Program-made: the position numbers and the translations under genes
Source: Channallabes apus
Taxonomy: Eukaryota; Chordata; Actinopteri; Siluriformes; Clariidae
Reading direction: 5' to 3'
DNA: 64,000 nucleotides
Assembly (NCBI GenBank): GCA_030522415.1
Contig: CM060114.1
Location: forward strand, 23,231,304-23,295,303
Notes under the pieces: model-generated
Database searches by the model: none
What the model saw: only the letters and a program-made list of their open reading frames with translations
What the model was told of the DNA's origin: nothing
Shown: one piece after another, positions 1 through 10,306 of the stretch
How positions within the stretch are numbered: the stretch's first letter is position 1
Layout: every line of letters starts with the position of its first letter

Positions 1-86
1 ATAGATTCCAGCCTTTCATTTGAAGCTCATGTAGATAATATCACCAGGATATAGCATTCTTTCACCTCAGAAATATTGACAAGATA

Positions 87-596
87 AGAAATATACTGTC
101 GCTAAACGTTGCAGAAAAACTAGTTCATGCTTTTATCACTTCTAGGTTGGACTCTTGTAATGCCTTACTGTCTGGTTGTTCTGTTAGTTGCATAAACAAG
201 CTTCAGCTAGTCCAGAATGCAGCAGCGAGAGTCCTCTCTAGAAACAGAAGATATGAGCACATCACCCCTATCCTATCTTCACTACATTGGCTCCCTGTGA
301 AATTTCGCATTGTTTTTAAAATACTACTCTTGACATATAAAGCATTAAATGGTCTCGCGCCGCAGTATCTGAGCAAACTGCTAGTGTCTTACCATCCATC
401 ACGCCTACTTCGGTCAAAGAATGCAGGCTGCTTGTCAGTACCGCCTATTACGAAAACTACAGCTGGGGGCAGAGCTTTTTCTCACAAAGCCCCAAAATTA
501 TGGAATAGTCTTCCAAATAGTGTTCGGGACTCAGACATAGTCTCAGTGTTTAAGTCTAGGCTAAAAACCTATTTATTTAGCCAAGCATTTTTATAA
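87..596 (+). pseudogene. L2-type ORF2, C-terminal fragment
   Basis: C-terminal region of an L2/CR1-type ORF2 polyprotein, downstream of the reverse transcriptase core. The frame is open from about base 87 to the stop at 594-596. It contains the blocks characteristic of this LINE group: LVQNAAARVL, HITPILSSLHWLPV, YKALNGLAPQYL, and a closing stretch ending AFL. Upstream of 87 the frame is broken: an in-frame TAG interrupts the segment near 52-54 relative to copy 2, and more indels follow. The true N-terminus is outside the window. Mild decay with several lesions makes it non-functional. Confidence 0.9.
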
Positions 597-1048
597 ATAG
601 ATTTGCCATAGGTAAAGGAGCAGATCTGGGGGACTCTTGGACGTAGAGTATTATGGTGAACTGGTATGTTTAGATGCTGTCTTCCTCACTCTCATTTGAT
701 CACTCAGGTTTGTTAACGGTGAGGTGATTGTTTGCTTTACATCTCAGGGAGCCCTCATGTTTGTGTTTTCTTCTGGCTCTCCCTTTTAGTTATGCTGTCA
801 TAGTTAGTCCTGCCGGAGTCCCTGCTTGCATTCTACAGTAAATATACATTCACATTGTACACTGTGACTGTGACCATACCTAATTGCCATCTGTCCTCTT
901 CTTCTCTTCCTCCCCCTCTTTCTCTTCCCTCTTTCCCCCTGTCTCCCCCTTTTACTCTTTCTCTCTCTCTGTCGAGCTACACATGTCGTTCCTGAGCTGC
1001 CAGTGATCCAGACTCCCTCTGCCCTCCGGACCTGTCTGACCCATCCTG

Positions 1049-1201
1049 GTGCCTGGCTTCTGCTTGGAGATTTCGTCACATGGATGCCCCGTGTGTTTAG
1101 TGCCCGGCTTCTGCTTGGAGATTTCTTCACATGGATGCCCCGTGTGTCTGGTGCCCGGCTTCTGCTTGGAGATTTCGTCACATGGATGCCCTGTGTGTCT
1201 C
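1049..1201 (+). repeat. 51-bp tandem repeat in L2 3' UTR, 3 units
   Basis: Three units start at about 1049, 1100 and 1151, each beginning GTGCCYGGCTTCTGCTTGG, with a period of 51 bp. Because 51 is a multiple of three, the array is open in two frames and gives an artefactual 17-residue protein repeat. L2 copy 3 (minus strand, around 45020-45070) has a single unit, so the array expanded within the family. Confidence 0.9.
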
Positions 1202-1706
1202 TTTGGTATGCGTCTGGTGCCTGGGGATGATTCTATCTACCTAGACGGTGGTTCTTGTCTCGACTGGTGTTGGCAACTGTTTCCCTGGGGACTTGACAGT
1301 CCGATAGTTCAGGACTGGAATTTCCTACAAGTCTACCTGAGTCTCCAATAAGTACATGGACTCCATATTAACATCAACTAACATCAACTGTTATAGCTGA
1401 CCTGCCTGCAAACTAACACACAGTATAAATGCAGATAATTTTATGCAGATAATTTTTCACCCAAATGAGGATGGGTTCCCTGTTGAGTCTGGTTCCTCTC
1501 AAGGTTTCTTCCTATCACCATCTCAGGGAGTTTTTCCTTGCCACTGTCGCCCTCAGTTTGCTCACCAGCGACAAACTGACCATTTTGATTCATACGCATT
1601 CACATTCCATACAAACTTAAATAATTCTTTTGATTGTGTAAAGCTGCTTTGAGGCAATGTCAATTGCTAAAAGCGTTATACAAATAAAATTGAATTGAAT
1701 TGAATT

Positions 1707-2173
1707 TATGTTAACTGACAATACAGTAGTAAATTAGCCCAAGTTAGCCTAAGCATTTGGTTACACATCTACTTTTTGTTACTTGCATTGTTGTAGGTGT
1801 CCAGCATATTTAAAAGTTTTTCATGTCCGAATTATACAATGTTGTTTACAAATGTATGTATTAAAGCGGTTTTACAGGAAGCTGTAAGGAGCCCCCATAA
1901 TTCAGAAAACAACTCACATAAATACGATCCACAAACTGGGTTTGAATGTTGTTTCTTTACATGCTATGTATGGGGTTTTACATAATCATTTTAAATGTAA
2001 TGAATGATACTACTCTCTTTCCACACAGTTTACTTTATAATCAGGCAGTGATGACATATCCGCTGGAGGAATTAAAGATGACTTTTGCAGATGCAGACTT
2101 TTTGTGTGTATAAAGGGTAATCAGAAATTGTAATTGTAATTATTTTCATGTCATTTATTTTTGTCCCTCTTGT
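1707..2173. other. AT-rich spacer, nothing recognised
   Basis: Lies between the L2 tail and the start of a BEL LTR. No open frame with recognisable motifs, no RNA gene and no clear repeat. Confidence 0.5.
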
Positions 2174-2594
2174 AAGAGCCATATCACATTTGTTATGTAA
2201 GATGAATTTGCAGAATTTGTTGTGTTTTTTTTATTTTATTTGTTTTAATTAATTTCATTCTACCTTATTCTATTGATTAGTTAAGAATTAAGCATTAAGT
2301 TTATTACATAAGCCATAAGCTCTGAATGTATTAGTTAAGCATCCATTTTCACAATCGTGAGTTGGTCTGTGATGTCATTCCACTATTACATGTATTTGTA
2401 TGACTATCGTATGATAGAAAGTTCAGTTTAGATGCGAAAGGCAACGGAAACCCAAGCTTTTGACCGTGAGCTAAACACAATGAGATAGATGTAACAAAGC
2501 TGTTGTTATAAGGTAACATTGAACCATTTGATACAGCAACAGGTGTTGTAACCACAGTGGATTTACCCAAGACGACAGTGGATTTACCCAAGTT
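2174..2594 (+). repeat. BEL/Pao 5' LTR, truncated at its 3' side
   Basis: Reverse complement of the LTR at 8425-8997. Shared landmarks are the TGTAAGAGCC start, a 12-nt stretch around the palindrome ATCGTATGAT near 2406, and TTTTGACCGTGAGCTAAAC near 2458. The last ~150 bp of the LTR, ending CATCTACA in full copies, are missing. A short GTGGATTTACCCAAG unit is duplicated next to the deletion junction (2565-2598). Confidence 0.88.
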
Positions 2595-3870
2595 GCGAAA
2601 AGACTTTATGAGAAGGAACATTGATGTGCTAGTGTACACTCATAAAGATGAACACAAACGCGATCAGGTCGCCTGCTTCGCACCTGAGGTTCAAGTCTGC
2701 ACAGACTTCATAGCTAAGGTGGATCGCTGGACACCATGGACACCAAGGGCCATTCTATGACGTCGCGAACACGTGAAGACGATGTGTCGCCAGGCGACAG
2801 CGTGTCACAGATAATGGCAGCGTCCAAGAGGTCCTCCTCGTCATCTACAGCATCATCAGCTCGGCTACAAAGGGCAGAAGCCACCAGAGCAGCCCTGCTA
2901 GCTGAAGCAGCAGCCTTAGACCAACGGCAGAAGCTGGAAGAGCAGGAAGAGCAACTAAAGGCGCAACTAGAAATGGAAAAGGCACAACTAAAGGCTAAGG
3001 AAGAGCAACTAAAGGCGCAACTAGAAATGGAAAAGGTAAAACTAAAGGCACAGAAGGAAAGGCTGAGACTTGATACGGAGCTCGCAAAGGCCGAAGCTGA
3101 AATAAATGTTTACTCCGAATACGACAGCCGATCGCCCATGAGAAAGAGCGCACTCGTTGAATCGAGCAGCGCGCGTCCGAGCAGCGCGCGCCTGAGCAGC
3201 GCGCACTGTCACCGTTCCAACTCAAAATGCAAAAGCCGAGTGCAGCCTGCAAAGGTGAGCGCAGTCACTGAATCGAGCAACGCGCACCTAAGCAGCGCGC
3301 ACTCTACAGACTTGGAATACAATGAACTCTACGAGCACAGCATGCCCACGGAATATCACGAACACGCTTCGTGGCAGCCCGTTTGAGAGTCACGTTTCGA
3401 GGCAGCCCATTCAAGCGAGCACATCAGTGTCAGACCTACAATGGCAAGTACTCAAAATGAATGTCCCATCCTAGACAATGAACAGTTATGTCAGAGCTTC
3501 GATACAGCACATTATCGAATGCCAACGCTCTACGGGGCAGCCCACTCAGGCATGCCCAAGAGCTCAAACCCACAAATGACAAGTACCCCGAAGAAATGTT
3601 CCACCCACAACAACGAACATCCATGGCAGGGTTACGATGCAGTACGGCGTCAATTGCAACGCCAGGCAGAACTCACAGAAATGCTCGCGAGAAGCCACAT
3701 GCTATCCACCCTGCCTCAGCGCAACATTCCTCCGTACAACCGGGACCCGTTTAAATTCTCGTCCTTCATGCTATCCTTTGAGCGCTTCGTTGAATCCATA
3801 GCTGACAACGACGTTGAAATTGCTGTCCTATCTCGAACTGTTCACCACAGGCGAACCCAAAGAACTTGCA
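2595..3870 (+). pseudogene. BEL/Pao Gag, broken
   Basis: Gag pseudogene in pieces: about 2595-2760, then 2736-3386 in another frame, a TGA at 3384-3386, then 3441 onward. It is collinear with the Gag at 12160-14599. Visible features are a conserved N-terminal stretch (DVLVYT, KRDQVACFA), a strongly heptad-like coiled coil of LKAQLEMEKAQ units (about 2935-3070), Ser/Ala-rich repeats (SSARPSSAR), and a core with LPQRNIPPYNRDPFKFSSFM. The coiled-coil unit is duplicated here relative to the minus copy. The end is cut by the L2 insertion before the zinc knuckles. Non-functional. Confidence 0.85.
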
Positions 3871-4123
3871 CCACTTCCTGTTGGTGACGTAGCTTCCTGT
3901 TTTCGTATCGTTGCCGCGAAAGTTTTGTGTTTGTATCAGCGTTTAAATTAAAATCGCTTTATACAATAACAATATTAATAGCAACTACCTTTTACATCTC
4001 CATACTATCCGGCTTCGCCTTTTTTTCTGCAATTTTTGGAGAACGCGCGAGTTTCCTCGTCTAAGTACAACAAACGGAATTCATCTCCAAACAACTAAAA
4101 CTCCGACACAGAGGTACGTTATA

Positions 4124-5029
4124 ATGTCTACCATTCAGCTCGTTCAGTGTGTAGAGTGCAGGATGTTTAGACATTCTTCCTCTGTCATTAGCGATAATTT
4201 TACTTGTGATAGGTGTGTGTTAGTGAGCACTCTGACGGAGAAGATATCAACGTTAGAGGAGCGCATCCAGACTTTAGAGAGTGTTAGAGAGTGTGAGAGC
4301 AGCGCTATTCCCGTAACGGACAGTCTGGGTACCACAGGCGGAGATAAACAGCCCCCGACTCCGGCGTTAGAGCCCTCACAGCGGGGCGAGTGGGTGACGA
4401 CTCGGCGGCATACTCGTTCAGCCAAAGCTAACGCTAAGGCTAGCCCACCGGAGCACACCTCCTCTGCGCTTCACGTGTCCAACAGGTTTGCTCTCCGCAG
4501 TGATGCACCCGCTGAAAAACCTGAAAGAGCTCTGGTTATAGGAGACTCTATACTGCGGCACGTGACATTAGGTAGACCTTTAGGGGCGCCAGCGGCAGTG
4601 GTTAGGTATATCCCGGGAGCCAGAGCACCGGACATAGCAGGTAATCTTAGGGCTCTAGGACAGCACAGGTTCTCTAAGATAGTGGTACATGCTGGAGCTA
4701 ACGATATACACCTTCATCAGTCAGAGGTTAGTAAGAGTAACTTTACAGAGGTGTTTAAATTAGCGAAGGCGATGTCCGATGAAGTAATATGCTCTGGTCC
4801 CATCCCAATGAGACATGGCGACATAGCTTACAGCAGGTTATGGTCGCTGAACCGCTGGATGTCCAGGTGGTGCTCCAAAAATAATGTGGGCTTTATAGAT
4901 AATTGGAAGACCTTTGAGGGCAAAGCTGGCCTGTTAGGGCGGGACGGTGTCCATCCCACTCGGGAAGGTGCTGCTATCATTTCCTGTAGTATAGCTCATA
5001 GTCTCAGTAGAGGTCTAGTTAATCGGTGA
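4124..5029 (+). CDS. L2-type LINE ORF1: zinc-ribbon/coiled-coil/SGNH-esterase protein
   Basis: An intact 301-aa ORF starting at ATG 4124 (ATAATGTCTACC) and ending TGA. Residues about 8-31 carry a CVEC...CDRC cysteine quartet, followed by a short coiled coil (LTEKISTLEERIQTLES, about 36-52). The second half is an SGNH/GDSL hydrolase fold: GDSILRHV (nucleophile Ser block), a GANDI block (Asn), and DGVHPT near the C-terminus (catalytic Asp/His). Esterase-bearing ORF1 proteins are known in CR1/L2-clade LINEs of vertebrates, where they are thought to act in RNP assembly or membrane/lipid contact. It lies about 100 bp upstream of ORF2. All catalytic blocks look preserved. The best-kept LINE gene in the window. 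Confidence 0.9.
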   Translation: MSTIQLVQCVECRMFRHSSSVISDNFTCDRCVLVSTLTEKISTLEERIQTLESVRECESSAIPVTDSLGTTGGDKQPPTPALEPSQRGEWVTTRRHTRSAKANAKASPPEHTSSALHVSNRFALRSDAPAEKPERALVIGDSILRHVTLGRPLGAPAAVVRYIPGARAPDIAGNLRALGQHRFSKIVVHAGANDIHLHQSEVSKSNFTEVFKLAKAMSDEVICSGPIPMRHGDIAYSRLWSLNRWMSRWCSKNNVGFIDNWKTFEGKAGLLGRDGVHPTREGAAIISCSIAHSLSRGLVNR

Positions 5030-5125
5030 CAATCCAGAGCCCAGGCCAGGGAGCAGACAGACAGGTTAAACCAACCGTCTGCTAGCTGCATAGAGTCGTC
5101 ACTCAGGGTTCACCTTATTGAGACT

Positions 5126-8068
5126 GTGTCTGTTCCCCGATCTAAGCAAAAATGTAGAAAGACTCAGAAAGTCTGTTTCAATAATCTAATTAACATAAAG
5201 TCCACAAACTCCGATCATGCTGAATGCGCAGCCGGCACCTCTGATCTGAAGCTAGGATTGTTAAGTATTAGATCTCTCGCATCAAAAGCGGTTATTGTTA
5301 ATGAAATTATCACAGATAAGGCGTTTGATATACACTGAAACATGGGTTAAACAGGATGAGTATGTAGCTCTAAATGAAGCTAGTCCTCCTGGGTGCAGCT
5401 ACATACAACTGCCTCGGTTAACTGGTAGAGGAGGAGGCGTCGCAGTTATTCATAATGATAATCTGTCTATCGTACAAAAACATGGACACAAATTTAACTC
5501 ATTTGAAATTCTTTATAGTAACATAAGTGTACTTAAGTATATTAAGTCAGCTCAGTCGATTCCACTAATTATAACTTACAGACCTCCAGGGCCGTATTCT
5601 GAATTTCTTAGTGAATTTGCGGATTTCATCTCAGACCTGGTCGTTTCTATAGACAAAGCGTTAATTGCCGGAGATTTTAACATTAATTTTGAGAATACAG
5701 AAGACCCTCTGAGAACAGCATTTATGTCCATACTGGACTCTGTAGGCGTAAATCAGTGTGTAGTAGGACCCACTCATAAAGCAGGTCACACTTTAGACTT
5801 CATAATATTTTTCGGATTAAGTATATGAAATATACTGTCTGAAATTATCTCAGATCACTATCTTGTCTCCATTCAAGTGTGTCACAGTGATAATGTACGC
5901 ACAGCACCGCGCTACCGTATTAAACGTACATTCACATCAACTACCACACAGAGTTTTATCAGTAATCTCCCAGAGTTACCAACTTCGATTAGGGCACCGT
6001 CTGACCCCACAGAATCAGGCGACTGAATATTTAGAGTCGACATTTCGTTGTACCTTACATAATGTAGCTCCAGCTAAAAGAAAAATTATTAGAGATAAGA
6101 AACTCGCTCCCTGGTATAACGATCACACGCGCTCTTTAAAACAGACCGCTCGGAAATTAGAGCGTAAATGGTGTCAAACTAAATTGTTAGTATTTCAAAT
6201 AGCATGGAAAGAGAGCATCCTGAACTATAGGAAAGCTCTTAGTGTAGCTAGATCAACGTATCTCTCCAATCTTATAGAAGAAAATAAAAATAATCCTAGA
6301 TTTTTATTTAATACCGTAGCCAAATTAACCAGAAATAAGACCACTACAGAAATCTCCACAACAACATCATGCAATAGTGAGGACTTCATGAACTTTTTTA
6401 ATAATAAAATTGTAAATATCAGGCATAAAATTGAGGCTTTGAAACCGAACAATGTAATTGATGCAGATGTTAACCTAGCCATGTCAGATCGGAACCTAGA
6501 ATACTTTACTCCCCTTGAAGAGAATGAACTAATTTCACTCATCTCTTCTGCAAATTCATCAACCTGTATATTAGATCCTATACCGACACATTTTCTTAAA
6601 CAGATAGTACCAGTAATAACAGAACCGCTGTTGAGAATTATTAATTCCTCAATCAGCATTGGTTATGTTCCAAAATCTTTTAAATTAGCAGTTATCAAAC
6701 CAATCATTAAGAAACCTGACCTCGACCCCCATCAGCTGTCCAATTACAGGCCAATATCAAACCTCCCCTTTATCACTAAGATTCTGGAAAAGATAGTAGC
6801 GGAGCAGCTATGCTCATATCTACATAGAAATAGCATACATGAACTGCATCAGTCAGGATTTAGGCCTCATCACAGCACAGAAACAGCACTCGTTAAAGTA
6901 GTAAATGACCTCTTATTGGCCTCTCATCAGGGTTCTGTAACTATGCTTGTATTACTCGACTTCAGTGCAGCTTTTGACACCATTGATCATGCTATTCTTC
7001 TTCACAGATTAGAAAATGTAGTAGGAATTTAGGGTACAGCCCTCTCCTGGCTTAAATCCTATTTGACCGATCGTTATCAGTATGTAGACTTAAATGGTGA
7101 TTATTCTGCATGTTCTCCAGTGGAGTTTGGCGTTCCGCAGGGTTCAGTTTTAGGCCCACTGCTTTTTTCCCTTTACATGCTTCCTCTGGGTAACATAATC
7201 CGTAAGCATGGCATTAGTTTTCATTGTTATGCTGACGACACACAGTTATATGTCTCAGCAAAACCTGATGAGAAAAACCAGCTTACTAAAGTTGAGCAAT
7301 GTGTGCAGGACAGAAGAAATTGGATGCTAGTTAACTTCCTTCTGCTTAATCCGGATAAGACAGAAGTTCTAGTCATAGCACGGCATACAGCTAGGAGTAA
7401 AATTTTAGATCACACCGTAACTTTAGATGGCCTTACTGTTCCATTAAGTGCAACAGTAAAAGACCTCGGCGTGATTATAGATTCCAGCTTTCATTTGAAG
7501 CTCATGTAGATAATATTACCAGGATAGCGTTCTTTCACCTCAGAAATAATGCAAAGATAAGAAATATATTGTCGCTAAACGAGGCAGAAAAACTAGTTCA
7601 TGCTTTTACCACCTCTAGGTTGGACTATTGTAATGCCTTACTGTCTGGTTGTTCAGCTAGGTGCATAAACAAGCTTCAGCTAGTCCAGAATGCAGCAGCG
7701 AGAGTCCTCACTACAACCAGAAGATATGAGCACATCACACCTATCTTATCTTCACTGCATTGGCTCCCTGTGAAATTTCGCATTGATTTTAAAATACTAC
7801 TCTTGACATATAAAGCATTAAATGGTCTCGCACCGCAGTATTTAAGCGAACTGCTAGTGTCTTATGATCCGCCACGCCTACGTTGATCAAAGGATGCAGG
7901 CTGCTTGACAGTACCGCGTATTATGAAAACTACAGCTGGGGGCAGAGCTTTTTCTCACAAAGCCCCAAAATTATGGAATAGTCTTCCAAATAGTGTTCGG
8001 GACTCAGACATAGTCTCAGTGTTTAAGTCTAGACTAAAAATCTATTTATTTAGCCAAGCATTTTTATA
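5126..8068 (+). pseudogene. L2-type LINE ORF2 (endonuclease-reverse transcriptase), broken
   Basis: ORF2 in several frames. The endonuclease (about 5250-5815) shows TETW, GRGGGVAV, YRPPG, GDFNI and HTLDFI. The reverse transcriptase (about 6480-7509) shows [50 protein letters not shown] and the catalytic YADDTQLY. The C-terminal LINE block runs to a stop near 8068. Lesions: frameshifts near 5335 and 5825; an in-frame TAG at 7030-7032, where L2 copy 3 has Lys; a 1-bp loss near 7492 (copy 1 has CCAGCCTTTC, this copy CCAGCTTTC); and a TGA near 7884. No ATG is evident at the ORF2 start. Catalytic motifs are present but the protein cannot be made whole. Confidence 0.9.
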
Positions 8069-8424
8069 AATAGATTTGCCTTAGGTAAAGGAGCAGATCT
8101 GGATGACTCATGGACGTAGAATATTATGGTGAACTGGTATGTTTCGATGCTGTCTTCCTCACTCTCATTTGATCACTCAGGTTTGTTGACGGTGAGGTGA
8201 TTGTTTGCTTTACATCTCAGGGAGCCTTCATGTTTGTGTTTCCTTCTGGCTCTCCCTTTTAGTTATGCTGTCATAGTTAGTACTGCCGGAGTTTCTGCAT
8301 GCACTCTACAGTAAATATACATTCACATCATACATTATGTGACTTTGACCATACCTAACTGCCATCTCTCCTCTTCTTTTCTTTCTCCCCCTCTTTCTCT
8401 TTCCTCTCTCCCCCTGTCTCCCCC

Positions 8425-8997
8425 TGTAGATGCGGTCATGTCATTTCACTAGTTTTGACTCGTAGCTTTGGTTGGATCATTTACTCACAAGAATCGAAGT
8501 CCGATGATTTCTTTGTCTTGGTATTTTATTTTCAGCATCAAAGATTCAACACGTCATACAGCCGTCTTGAGTAAATCCACTGTGGTTACAACATTTGTTG
8601 CTGTATCTTGTAAATTTCTAACCTTTACAACAACATATGTTATATCTATCTCATTGCGTTCAGCTCACCCATCTAACAACACTTTCGTTGTATATATCTG
8701 CTTATGGGTAGCTCACGGTCAAAAGCTTGTGTTTCCGTAGCCTTCCGCATCTAAACTGAACATTCTATCATACGATAGTCATACAAATACATGTAATAGT
8801 GGAATGACATCACAGACCACCTTACGATTGTCAAAATGGATGCATAACAAATTTAACGCTCATGGCTTATGTAATAAACTTAATGCTTAATTCTTAACTA
8901 ATGAATAGAATAAGGTAGAATGCAAAACAAATAAAATAAACACAACAACAAATTCTGCAGATCCATCTTACATAACAAATGTGATATGGCTCTTACA
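8425..8997 (-). repeat. BEL/Pao 3' LTR
   Basis: 573 bp. Read on the coding strand it starts TGTAAGAGCC and ends GCATCTACA, that is TG...CA. The adjacent internal bases on the coding strand (AGGGGCTGGAA, complement of 8998-9008) form a short polypurine tract, which places this as the 3' LTR. Confidence 0.9.
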
Positions 8998-9180
8998 TTC
9001 CAGCCCCTAATTGACAGGCAGGAAGACTGACAATTACAATTTTGTGGATTTTTTTTTTGTACCGACATGAAATTAAACCTTCTAAAACCTTCTAAAACAT
9101 TTAAATCCTTAAAACATATAATATTTATCTCAGGCGTTTATATTTGCATATCAAATTTCATAACAGATTATACACATTTA

Positions 9181-9780
9181 ACAGTCCGTTTCACATATGA
9201 GGCACAGCTTGTCAATGGGTCTTTCCAGGGTGTTGCTCTTAGTTTTGACTAACACACGTCTCACAAGTCCCCCTTTATCGGGGAGCACTTTCGTGATTCA
9301 TCCGATAACCCATGAATTTCTTGGAGAAGAGTCATCATTTATTAAAACTATATCTCCAATCGAGAGGTTTTTTCTCTCTTTAAACCATTTTTGATGTTCC
9401 TGGAGCAAGGGCAAGTATTCACGCACCCATCGCTTCCAGAGCAGGTCTGATAGATGCTCGATCTGCTTCCCCCTGCGACGTGCATAGATGTCTTCCTTTT
9501 TGAAAAATCCAGGCGGCAGGTTTGGCTGTTTTTTCATCAGCAGCAGGTGGTTTGGTGTCAGAGGTTCCAGTTTGGACCCGCAGCTGTTTCTTTTTACAGA
9601 TGCCTTGGGTTTTGCTGTGTGGGAATTCCCTGTTTGAGTTCTGCTGCTGCTTTACCCTTTTGCAACGTGAGAATTTCTTCCTTAAATTTTTGTCTTTGAG
9701 TGAACTTAATGATTTCGTTTTCTGCTCTTGTTAGGTCTTGAGCTGTTAGCGACTTGTGACTTTCTGTCCTTGGGTTATCT
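9181..9780 (-). pseudogene. BEL/Pao integrase, core deleted
   Basis: On the minus strand this begins in the linker between RNase H and integrase ([19 protein letters not shown], near 9700). At about 9565-9578 it jumps from the lysine-rich [13 protein letters not shown] linker straight to [20 protein letters not shown], the integrase C-terminal region. The zinc-binding domain and the whole catalytic domain are absent. A frameshift lies in the linker near 9610. The C-terminal part ([26 protein letters not shown]) is open. The same junction exists at 21470-21500 in copy 3, so it was inherited from a shared deleted ancestor. Confidence 0.82.
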
Positions 9781-10300
9781 CTGCCCTCTGCACCTACTGA
9801 CTCGTCCCTATGCTGAACTGGTCTTCATGTCAATTTAAATAATTTCTGTCATATTGAATTTTCACCTGCACAACACACAAGATGTTATATTTCTATCTGT
9901 TATCGCCCAAATGAGGATGGGTTCCCTGTTGAGTCTGGTTCCTCTCAAGGTTTCTTCCTATTGCCATCTCAGGGAGTTTTTCCTTGCCACTGTCGCCGTC
10001 ACCCTTGGCTTGCTCATCAGAGAAATTTCATTCATTCGTCTCATTATTATCTGCACATTTTTCTCACACATCCACACTTCCAATTATTTTCTTTTCTATA
10101 ATTATTATTATTATTTGTTTTTATTTATTTTCTATTATAATTTTATTTATTTATTTATTATTTTATATATAATTATTCTATATACAGTTTTTTTTTTGTT
10201 TTTTTTTTGTTAAATTTCTTTAATTTTTGTGAAGCTGCTTTGAGACAATGACCATTGTTAAAAGCGCTATATAAATAAAATTGAATTGAATTGAATTGAA
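9781..10300 (+). mobile_element. 5'-truncated L2-type 3' UTR insertion
   Basis: An L2-family 3' end inserted into BEL pol. It is flanked by TTATCT at 9775-9780 and 10301-10306. Removing the insert and one TTATCT restores collinearity with BEL copy 3 near 22730, which confirms the boundaries. It carries the conserved CCCAAATGAGGATGGGTTCC block, an AT-rich stretch, the AAGCTGCTTTGAGACAATG block, and a GAATT tail. No coding sequence. Confidence 0.9.
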
Positions 10301-10306
10301 TTATCT

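Larger units (their letters stand above)
1..1706 (+). mobile_element. L2-type LINE, copy 1, 3' part
   Basis: The 3' portion of a non-LTR retrotransposon that continues to the left of the window. It holds the last part of ORF2, a long 3' UTR of about 1.1 kb, and a 3' end made of GAATT units (about 1683-1706), preceded by a conserved stretch near 1640-1690 (AAGCTGCTTTGAGGCAATG, then AATAAAATTG). The same tail recurs at 10300, 15625 and 44500. The ORF2 C-terminus and the microsatellite-like tail are typical of the CR1/L2 group in fish. Copy 2 at 3871-8424 belongs to the same subfamily. Confidence 0.92.
2174..3870 (+). mobile_element. BEL/Pao retrotransposon, copy 1 (LTR plus gag)
   Basis: A + strand fragment of the same BEL/Pao family that lies inverted at 8425-15300. 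It opens with the LTR terminus TGTAAGAGCCATATCAC at 2174 and runs through about 420 bp of LTR. It then passes directly into gag at about 2595, so the LTR end, primer-binding site and gag start are deleted. Homology stops at about 3870, where the L2 copy begins. Nothing of its pol is seen beyond the L2. Confidence 0.88.
3871..8424 (+). mobile_element. L2-type LINE, copy 2, nearly full length
   Basis: A two-ORF LINE inserted into BEL gag. The 5' UTR (3871-4123) starts where BEL homology ends (after GAACTTGCA at 3870). ORF1 is intact, ORF2 is damaged, and the 3' UTR matches copy 1 until 8424, where an inverted BEL LTR abruptly takes over. The last ~730 bp of UTR and the GAATT tail are therefore missing. 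No TSD can be scored because the right flank is lost. Confidence 0.93.

Noticed and set aside
804..1181. Arg/Ser-rich minus-strand frame
   Set aside because: Antisense reading of the same tandem repeat and of a CT-rich UTR stretch.
1003..1351. Overlapping open frames encoding 17-residue repeats
   Set aside because: A by-product of a 51-bp tandem repeat in an L2 3' UTR; not a gene.
8468..8740. Open + strand frame, repeated at 15040 and 2349
   Set aside because: It recurs because it lies in the BEL LTR; LTRs of this family are non-coding.
9854..10213. Hydrophobic + strand frame
   Set aside because: AT-rich part of an L2 3' UTR insertion with a clean TSD.
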